Assembly (NCBI GenBank): GCA_028280785.1
Contig: JANQLF010000200.1
Location: forward strand, 1 to 32,459
Length of the DNA: 32,459 nt
Direction: 5' to 3'
Source: Planctomycetota bacterium
Lineage (GTDB): Bacteria > Planctomycetota > UBA11346
Shown: positions 31,841-32,459 of the stretch, piece after piece
How the letters are laid out: the number at the start of each line of letters is the position of its first letter
Numbering within the stretch: position 1 is the stretch's first letter
Translations under genes and position numbers: made by a program
The notes under the pieces: generated by a model
Database searches by the model: none
Told to the model about the DNA's origin: nothing
What the model saw: only the letters and a program-made list of their open reading frames with translations

Positions 31841-32459
31841 TTAAAAATCATAACCAAAGCTAAATACAAACACATCGGTGTCGCCGGTTTGGATCATCGC
31901 AGCGAGGCTCGCGTCATTAAACATAAAATCGACACCAAATGAAATATAAGAGCTGGTGTAGCTTTCTGAATCTCCGCCATCTACCGATGATGAGCCTGAG
32001 TCAAATCCAACCATACCAAAAACAGCTAAGTCAAATTGATCATCAATTGGTGCGATATATTCAACACCACCCAATATGCCAATCGATATATTAGTAATAT
32101 CGATAGTGGTAAAGCCAACGTCTACCGAGATAAGCCCCATGTTTAAAGGTGCGCCGCCAAACAGGACTAAATTGTCCTTCTTTTTCTGAAAGTTGACACC
32201 GACAGACATATTTAACATGTCTATATCGCCATCACTATCGGTGGCATAAAACATTCCAACATCAAAACCTGGACCACCGCCGGTATTTTGTACAGCGTTG
32301 ATGCTAAATCCGGTTAATTCGAAGTCGGAATCGTCATCTTCAATACTGATTAATCCAAAGCGTCCGCGCTTAGAGGTTTCGCCATCTTCAAGAGGCTTGG
32401 TAATAGGCGCAGGTGCAAAGGATACGCCCGCATCTTGGGCATACGAAGTTGTGCAACAG
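31841..32459 (-). CDS. Outer-membrane beta-barrel-like protein, 5' end beyond the window
   Basis: The frame is open from the stop at 31841 to the window edge (at least 205 residues); the inner ATG at 32254 is not the start. The first visible residues (CCTTSYAQDAGVSF) look like the end of a signal peptide with cleavage after SYA. A disordered acidic part (SIEDDDSDFELTG) is followed by alternating amphipathic strands (MLNMSVGVNFQ, GLISVDVGFTTIDITNISIGILGG, FDLAVFGMVGFD). It closes with VFVFSFGYDF, where a terminal Phe is typical of BAM-inserted barrels. Probably an outer-membrane or surface protein; no function recognised. Confidence 0.65.
   Translation of the reverse strand, partial: CCTTSYAQDAGVSFAPAPITKPLEDGETSKRGRFGLISIEDDDSDFELTGFSINAVQNTGGGPGFDVGMFYATDSDGDIDMLNMSVGVNFQKKKDNLVLFGGAPLNMGLISVDVGFTTIDITNISIGILGGVEYIAPIDDQFDLAVFGMVGFDSGSSSVDGGDSESYTSSYISFGVDFMFNDASLAAMIQTGDTDVFVFSFGYDF

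Noticed and set aside
1..32459. CRISPR array, integrase, IS element or tRNA
   Set aside because: Looked for regularly spaced direct repeats, transposase or integrase motifs and tRNA cloverleaf sequences; none was seen by reading, though a tRNA scan was not run.

Overview
The window looks like chromosome from a Gram-negative, glycan-degrading bacterium of the Planctomycetota-Verrucomicrobiota-Lentisphaerota kind. This rests on gene content only: an FGly-type sulfatase, a ceramidase-like hydrolase, paired Gfo/Idh/MocA oxidoreductases, a heparinase II/III-like lyase, SGNH esterases, GntR regulators with LacI-type sensor domains, and an excisionase-like HTH fused to a PilB/GspE ATPase. No rRNA or other phylogenetic marker is present, so the assignment is an inference. 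No tRNA, IS element, integrase or CRISPR array was seen.

Layout. (1) 1-2043: a DegT-type aminotransferase, cut by the window edge and carrying an apparent 1-base frameshift near 99-100, overlaps a ceramidase-like hydrolase by ATGA. (2) 2237-16012: a carbohydrate-degradation block in which transcription units face each other in pairs: sulfatase (+)/tandem SGNH protein (-), two oxidoreductases (+)/CBM9-esterase (-), GH3-PA14 beta-glycosidase (+)/heparinase-like lyase (-), then GDSL esterase plus sugar-phosphate isomerase/epimerase (+). The three convergent junctions have no spacer at all: two share a TTAA with both stop codons and one abuts. (3) 16049-19865: small, poorly characterised genes, many of them membrane proteins (including a 54-aa two-helix protein at 16799-16963), around a full-length chromate transporter, a DUF3592-like protein and a cupin. 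(4) 19988-21430: an HTH-PilB/GspE ATPase fusion. (5) 21481-27428: a tight operon of GntR/LacI regulator, PfkB-HAD fusion enzyme, a protein I cannot assign, an AGE-family epimerase and a GmhA-like SIS isomerase, with a 13-bp-arm palindrome and a TTGACA box directly before the regulator's start codon. (6) 27550-32459: a VOC protein, a second GntR regulator with a secreted kelch-like protein behind it (-), a Dph6-like ATP pyrophosphatase, a GGCT-like protein and a small helical protein (+), and an outer-membrane beta-barrel protein (-) that runs off the window.

How they may work together. Secreted or periplasmic hydrolases (tandem SGNH, CBM9-esterase) and the sulfatase would remove sulfate and ester groups from a polysaccharide. 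The lyase and the GH3 enzyme, which show no signal peptide, would cut imported oligosaccharides. The oxidoreductases, isomerase/epimerase and the GntR-controlled kinase-phosphatase/epimerase/isomerase operon would handle the released sugars. The last operon is the best candidate for an undescribed pathway: it resembles the early ADP-heptose steps (isomerase, kinase, phosphatase) but with kinase and phosphatase in one polypeptide, an AGE epimerase, an unassigned enzyme and its own regulator, and with no nucleotidyltransferase.
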